DNA of 35,359 nucleotides from Alkalibacterium sp. AK22 (lineage in GTDB: Bacteria; Bacillota; Bacilli; Lactobacillales; Carnobacteriaceae_A). Positions 31,703 to 35,359 of the stretch are shown in pieces. Made by a program: the position numbers and the translations under genes. Numbering within the stretch: the stretch's first letter is position 1; each line of letters opens with the position of its first letter. The stretch is from positions 1 to 35,359 of the forward strand of contig NZ_JANL01000033.1 of the NCBI RefSeq assembly GCF_000585255.1, read 5' to 3'. The notes under the pieces were generated by a model, which saw only the letters and a list, made by a program, of their open reading frames with translations, ran no database searches and was not told where the DNA came from.

Positions 31703-31963
31703 ATGGTACAATGCGACAAAAGTATTCTGAACCGTCTGAAACGGACGGAAGGCCAGCTAAGAGGTGTACAGAAAATGCTGGAAGAAGGCAAGGAATGTGA
31801 GGACGTTGTGACTCAGCTGTCAGCAGTCAGATCCAGCGTGGACCGTATTATGGGCGTGATTGTGGCTGAAAACCTGAAACAGTGTGTGGAAGATGCAGAA
31901 GCTGATCCTGAACAGCAGGCAGCGAGTATCCAGAAAGCTATTCAGCTGGTTATCAGAAAATAA
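31703..31963 (+). CDS. cstR: CsoR/FrmR-family repressor, persulfide-sensing CstR type
   Basis: 86 residues, all helical, the size of CsoR/FrmR tetrameric repressors. Copper-sensing CsoR uses Cys-His-Cys. Here the two Cys are present (C32 in KECEDV and C61 in NLKQCVE), but the position of the metal-binding His, four residues before the second Cys, is Asn (N57). That is what is expected for CstR proteins, which react with persulfides through the Cys pair instead of binding Cu(I). A fourth-residue Cys (C4) is also present. The gene starts one base after the preceding stop. It probably binds the operator at 29389-29406, so persulfides would lift repression of the whole operon. Confidence 0.82.
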   Translation: MVQCDKSILNRLKRTEGQLRGVQKMLEEGKECEDVVTQLSAVRSSVDRIMGVIVAENLKQCVEDAEADPEQQAASIQKAIQLVIRK

Positions 31964-31970
31964 AAGAGCA

Positions 31971-32008
31971 AAGCTCATGTAGGCGCGAAGCGCCGCATGG
32001 GTTTTTTT
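31971..32008 (+). terminator. Terminator of the persulfide operon
   Basis: GGCGC (31982-31986) pairs with GCGCC (31990-31994) around a three-base loop, extended by CATG (31976-31979) with CATG (31996-31999), followed by seven T. Confidence 0.75.
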
Positions 32009-32135
32009 GCGCTGAATAAGGACAAGATTAGAGGCTCCATAATCGGATGTATCACAAGCCTTTCAGTCGTTTTCAAGACAGGATTCTGCTACTATACAGG
32101 AGAACTACAGAAGATAGGAAAGGGATAGAATCAAG

Positions 32136-32807
32136 ATGAATATTCAACAAACTAATGGAATCAAACGGGGGCTGCTCTCACTGTCTGCCTTGCTTTTACT
32201 GGCAGCCTGTGTAGATGGCCAGTCAGATGAGTCAATAAACACAGAAGATACAGCTGGGCAAAACGATGATATGAGCGATGAGACAGTTGGAGAAGATCTA
32301 TCAGCAAACACAGTTGAAGACGATGTGGCAAACGAGACTGAAGAAGAACCGGTAGATGGACAGAATAGAGAAAGTCAGACAGATAGCCCTGGAATCGAAG
32401 GCATGACTTTTTCGGTTGATTTAGATGAGGCGATCGCCCTGTTCTTTGAGACTTTCGGCAGCGAGGACATCAATATAAGCGAAATCCAGTTTACCCGTGA
32501 TGATGGCCGTTATTTGTACGAATTTGAAGGTTGGGATGGTCAGTACGCATACGAGCTGGATATCGACGCTGAAACAGGAGCAATCGTCAAGCAAGAACAG
32601 GATGATGACGATGACACCGACGATACCTTAGAACTGGATGGCATCGTTACTCCTGAAGCAGCCATGGAAGCAGCCCTTGAAGCAGCCGGTTCCGGATATG
32701 TCGAGGACTGGGAGCTAGAAGTGGAAGGGGGTCGCACCGTCTTTGAGATCGATATTGAAGGGGGAGCGGACCAGAGAATCGATGCACAGACAGGTGAGGT
32801 AATGTAA
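32136..32807 (+). CDS. PepSY-domain lipoprotein
   Basis: 223 residues. The N-terminus is a lipoprotein signal with lipobox LAAC (C25). A strongly acidic linker (about 30-85) is followed by two PepSY repeats (about 90-150 and 165-223), each with a Y/W-rich beta pair and a D-x-x-T-G-x-hydrophobic end (DAETGAIVKQ, DAQTGEVM). Such proteins sit on the outer face of the membrane; PepSY is proposed to inhibit peptidases or to sense envelope stress. A stretch of consecutive Asp (about 163-167) lies between the repeats. It has its own gene unit with no close neighbour on the same strand. Confidence 0.87.
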   Translation: MNIQQTNGIKRGLLSLSALLLLAACVDGQSDESINTEDTAGQNDDMSDETVGEDLSANTVEDDVANETEEEPVDGQNRESQTDSPGIEGMTFSVDLDEAIALFFETFGSEDINISEIQFTRDDGRYLYEFEGWDGQYAYELDIDAETGAIVKQEQDDDDDTDDTLELDGIVTPEAAMEAALEAAGSGYVEDWELEVEGGRTVFEIDIEGGADQRIDAQTGEVM

Positions 32808-32917
32808 AGTAAGGAAGCAAAAGGAAAGGTCCTGAGCTTCGGATCCGGATCTTTCTCAGAACTCGTTTAGGTCAGAGTGAAGACAGGTAAGGTGAAAGAA
32901 AAGCAAGGAGACTAATA

Positions 32918-33559
32918 ATGAATAAAGAGTCAATTGTAGTCGATACAAAAGAAATGGTCAGGAAAAAGCTTCAAAATGAAGGGACAGGTCATGATTGGTA
33001 TCATATCGAGCGTGTATGGAAGACGGCTTCCAGAATTGCCAAGGATGAACAGGCCAACAGTTACATCGTTGAACTGGCCGCTTTGTTGCATGATCTAATC
33101 GACGACAAGCTGGTATCTGATAAGCAGCAGGCAGTGCAGGAAGTGGAGTACTGGCTGGAGGGAGTGGGGGTTTCTGCCCGTGACAGCGAAAAAATCATGG
33201 ATATTATCCAGTCAATCTCATTTAAAGGTGGAAATGGCCAAAAACTGACCGGCCTCGAAGCCCAGATTGTTCAGGATGCAGACCGATTAGATGCTATCGG
33301 TGCAATCGGGATCGCCCGCTGTTTTGCTTATGCCGGAAGCAAGGGTCATTTGCTTTTTGATCCTGAATTATCGGTAAGAGACGACATGTCTGAAGACGAG
33401 TACCGTAATGGACCGTCCAGTGCTATTCATCATTTCTATGAAAAGCTGCTTAAGCTGAAACATTTGATGCATACTCAAACGGCCCGGCAGATGGCAGAAG
33501 AAAGACATGCCTTTATGGAAGATTATCTGGTCCAGTTCTTTCAGGAATGGGAAAATTAA
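32918..33559 (+). CDS. HD-domain phosphohydrolase (YpgQ/YedJ-like)
   Basis: 213 residues, the size of the YpgQ/YedJ group. The metal ligands are the H25/H29 pair in GHDWYHIERV, HD at 58-59 in LLHDLIDD, and D in VQDADRLDAIGAIGIARCF. The GPSSAIHHFYEKLLKL segment near the end is a family mark. Related proteins are Mn-dependent nucleotide pyrophosphohydrolases or dNTPases in the cytosol; the substrate here is not known. AAGGAG precedes ATG 32918. It is followed by a strong terminator. Confidence 0.9.
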   Translation: MNKESIVVDTKEMVRKKLQNEGTGHDWYHIERVWKTASRIAKDEQANSYIVELAALLHDLIDDKLVSDKQQAVQEVEYWLEGVGVSARDSEKIMDIIQSISFKGGNGQKLTGLEAQIVQDADRLDAIGAIGIARCFAYAGSKGHLLFDPELSVRDDMSEDEYRNGPSSAIHHFYEKLLKLKHLMHTQTARQMAEERHAFMEDYLVQFFQEWEN

Positions 33560-33571
33560 AAAGATTACAGT

Positions 33572-33617
33572 AAAAGAACCGGAAAAACTGTTTAAAAACA
33601 GCTTTTCCGGTTCTTTT
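33572..33617. terminator. Strong terminator after the HD-hydrolase gene
   Basis: A stem of about 22 base pairs with a single mismatch: AAAAGAACCGG (33572-33582) with CCGGTTCTTTT (33607-33617) and an inner CTGTTT/AAACAG pair. Confidence 0.9.
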
Positions 33618-33772
33618 CTAGTTGAATAAATTTCAAATTGAAGCACTGGACTTCACTGTCACAAGTAGCCTTCACGTATCCTGAATTACGCTTAACTGAA
33701 GCGGCTAAAGACAGCCTTTGACCGGCAAATATCACTATCAGCAAAAGCTGCACTAAAAATGAAACGTGTAAA

Positions 33773-33803
33773 AGGAAAAAGTTCAGCTTTTTCCTCCTTT
33801 TTT
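33773..33803. terminator. Terminator of the M20 dipeptidase gene
   Basis: GGAAAAAG (33774-33781) with CTTTTTCC (33787-33794). T's follow on both strands, so it can end the minus-strand gene finishing at 33837. The 33618-33772 stretch holds nothing I recognise. Confidence 0.65.
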
Positions 33804-33836
33804 ATTCCTAGCTTTTCTACCCCAGTTGAACTGCTT

Positions 33837-35210
33837 TTACTTGGACAACCCCAGCTTCAATATGGCACTGCAGGAAGCCTGGATACCCCAGTAAAATTCC
33901 TTGAGCCCCATGTTCTCATTGGGTGCATGATTATCTTCATCAACGTTGGCGTATGGGACGGTAATGGAGGGAATGGAAAGGATGTCGGTAAAGACATACA
34001 TCGGTCCGGTACCACCTAAAGCCGGTAGGACTACTGGCGGGATATCATAGGCTGTTTCCACACTCTCAATCACTTCCTGTACGAGGGGGTCTTTCAGGGA
34101 GGTTTTGGATGGCTTGACCGCTCCTAGCTTTTCTACTGTCAGCTGGCAGCGGCTGTCAAAGGCTGCGACATGTTTTTCAATGGCATGGTAGATTGCTTCA
34201 GGATCCTGACCGGGAGCCATGCGCATATCCAGCTTGACTTTGGCTTTGGACGGAATAATCGTTTTGGTTCCTTGCCCTGTATAGCCGGTTTCAAAGCCAG
34301 CGATGGTAAACGTCGGTCGGAAGCACAGGTTAGTATAGTATTCTACACTAGTCATGGACAGTGCATGGACGCCAACGACAGTTGCTGTCTTGTCTGGGTA
34401 GAAAGGGAGCTGTTTCAAATGCTCTTCTTCTTCCCAAGTTGGCTGGAGCAGGCCATCGTAAAAACCGTCAATTAAAACGTGGCCGTCCTTTTCAACCATT
34501 GTGCGGATTAGTCGGATCAGTGCCATACCTGGATCGGGAGCGATATTGCCCTTGTTCCCGGAATGGTTGTCATGGGAGGCTCCGGTTGCTTGTACTTCAA
34601 CATATAATAGGCCGCGATTGCCGAGAGTCACGCTCGGCTGATTGTCGCCTTCCATTGGACCGTCAGCTGTATAAGCCAAATCAGCTTGGAGCAGATCCTG
34701 GTGTTCTTCAACAAAAGAAGCCAGGTTAACACTGCCTTTTTCTTCCTCGCCTTCAAAGAGAAATTTGACGTTTACCGGGAGGGATCCGTTTTGTTCAAGC
34801 AGGGTTTTGACGGCCAGAACGTGTGCAATCAGCTGGCCTTTGTTGTCACCGGTACCCCTGCCGTAAATTTTTCCGTCACGAATCACTGGGTCAAAGGGGT
34901 CTGATTCCCATAATTCCATCGGATCAGGCGGCTGAACGTCATAATGTCCATAAAACAGGACGGTTCTGGTATTTTTGGGATTCATGACTTCACCGTAGAC
35001 GACCGGGAGGCCCTTGGTTTCCATGATCTGGGCATCGATACCACTGTCAATCATGATTGATTTCAGGAGTTCTGCACATTCGCTGACCCCTATATTGAGT
35101 GTACTGATACTGGGCTGGCGCAGTAGGGTAAAGAGAGTATCGAGATGCTCTTCCTTTTTCTGGTCCAATATTTCCTTGGCTTGTTGGTAGTGTGTTTTCC
35201 AGATGGACAT
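33837..35210 (-). CDS. M20-family metallodipeptidase
   Basis: 457 residues, typical for M20/CNDP-type dipeptidases. Metal ligands are visible: H89 and D91 in GHYDVQPPDP, D122 in GRGTGDNKG, the E pair in FEGEEEKGS (about 155-156), D in TADGP, and H in EDNHAPNENM (about 430). The dimerisation (lid) domain lies between about 205 and 320. GDNKG replaces the more common SDDKG form of the bridging-Asp motif, leaving the key Asp. It hydrolyses dipeptides or related N-acyl substrates in the cytosol; no signal peptide is seen. AAAGGAGC precedes the start on the minus strand, under the promoter at 35263-35291. Confidence 0.92.
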   Translation of the reverse strand: MSIWKTHYQQAKEILDQKKEEHLDTLFTLLRQPSISTLNIGVSECAELLKSIMIDSGIDAQIMETKGLPVVYGEVMNPKNTRTVLFYGHYDVQPPDPMELWESDPFDPVIRDGKIYGRGTGDNKGQLIAHVLAVKTLLEQNGSLPVNVKFLFEGEEEKGSVNLASFVEEHQDLLQADLAYTADGPMEGDNQPSVTLGNRGLLYVEVQATGASHDNHSGNKGNIAPDPGMALIRLIRTMVEKDGHVLIDGFYDGLLQPTWEEEEHLKQLPFYPDKTATVVGVHALSMTSVEYYTNLCFRPTFTIAGFETGYTGQGTKTIIPSKAKVKLDMRMAPGQDPEAIYHAIEKHVAAFDSRCQLTVEKLGAVKPSKTSLKDPLVQEVIESVETAYDIPPVVLPALGGTGPMYVFTDILSIPSITVPYANVDEDNHAPNENMGLKEFYWGIQASCSAILKLGLSK

Positions 35211-35262
35211 AAAATCTAACGCTCCTTTATTAAAATTAAATGAGATTTAAAACCTTTACCTC

Positions 35263-35291
35263 ATAATATACACATGCAAAAGGGATGTCAA
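35263..35291 (-). promoter_or_regulatory. Promoter of the M20 dipeptidase gene
   Basis: On the minus strand: TTGACA (35291-35286), 17-base spacer, TATTAT (35268-35263). It lies about 50 bases ahead of the start codon. Confidence 0.8.
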
Positions 35292-35303
35292 AAGGAAAAA
35301 CTA

Positions 35304-35351
35304 GTTTGCGCGGCAACTCAGGGGAGACAGGCACTCAGTTGCGCCGCAAAC
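35304..35351 (-). terminator. Inverted repeat at the right edge, probable terminator of a gene outside the window
   Basis: GTTTGCGCGGCAACT (35304-35318) and AGTTGCGCCGCAAAC (35337-35351) pair with only the two central bases mismatched, around an 18-base loop. On the minus strand a U-rich tract follows, so it would end a minus-strand gene lying beyond 35359. Confidence 0.55.
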
Positions 35352-35359
35352 GCCATTTG

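Noticed and set aside
32832-32859. A CTGAG/CTCAG hairpin after the PepSY lipoprotein gene.
   Set aside because: Only five base pairs, a long loop and no T run; too weak to call a terminator.

Overview
The window looks like chromosomal DNA from a Gram-positive, low-to-mid GC member of the Firmicutes, most likely Lactobacillales (a Carnobacteriaceae-type genus is my best guess, not proven). The basis is an LPXTG sorting signal, strong AGGAGG ribosome sites, TTGACA/TATAAT promoters, a CcpA-like cre site, a Lac-type PTS, and a FabT-like operator in front of an enoyl-ACP reductase gene. I saw no rRNA, tRNA, CRISPR array, transposase or phage gene.

Left part (1-6100): the tail of an LPXTG wall-anchored protein, a large secreted thermonuclease of the YhcR type, a secreted SH3b/VanY D,D-carboxypeptidase on the opposite strand, and a very short MGMT-family protein. 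A one-mismatch ParB (parS) site lies in the gap before the MGMT gene.

6100-12780: housekeeping and stress genes: fabV (minus strand, with a FabT-box-like site), gloB-type glyoxalase II, a zinc alcohol dehydrogenase, an EamA transporter, a tandem GNAT protein and an OsmC peroxidase.

12780-20500: an AT-richer operon for salvage of peptidoglycan sugars: RpiR/MurR-type regulator, murQ etherase, Lac-family PTS IIB, IIC and IIA, a 94-residue membrane protein of unknown role, a 680-residue fusion of a BadF-type amino-sugar kinase with AnmK (anhydro-MurNAc kinase), and a MupG-type 6-phospho-muramidase. A cre site overlaps its promoters. Together the genes can be read as: import and C6 phosphorylation of a MurNAc-containing sugar by the PTS, hydrolysis by MupG, phosphorylation of free GlcNAc and anhydro-MurNAc by the fused kinases, and ether cleavage by MurQ to GlcNAc-6-phosphate. 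The combination of a Lac-type PTS with a double kinase is the most interesting system in the window.

20700-27110: a three-gene cluster (GDSAG esterase, condensation-like acyltransferase with HALTDG, zinc-ribbon membrane protein), then a NUDIX hydrolase overlapping a large PLD-helicase-DUF3427 gene, a pair with a repair or defence flavour.

27170-35359: a potassium-channel-like protein, a membrane-anchored alpha/beta hydrolase, a persulfide/CoA-disulfide operon (rhodanese, CoA-disulfide reductase with fused rhodanese, rhodanese, CstR-like repressor) with a clear operator on its promoter, a PepSY lipoprotein, an HD hydrolase, and an M20 dipeptidase. An inverted repeat at the right edge probably ends a gene lying outside the window.
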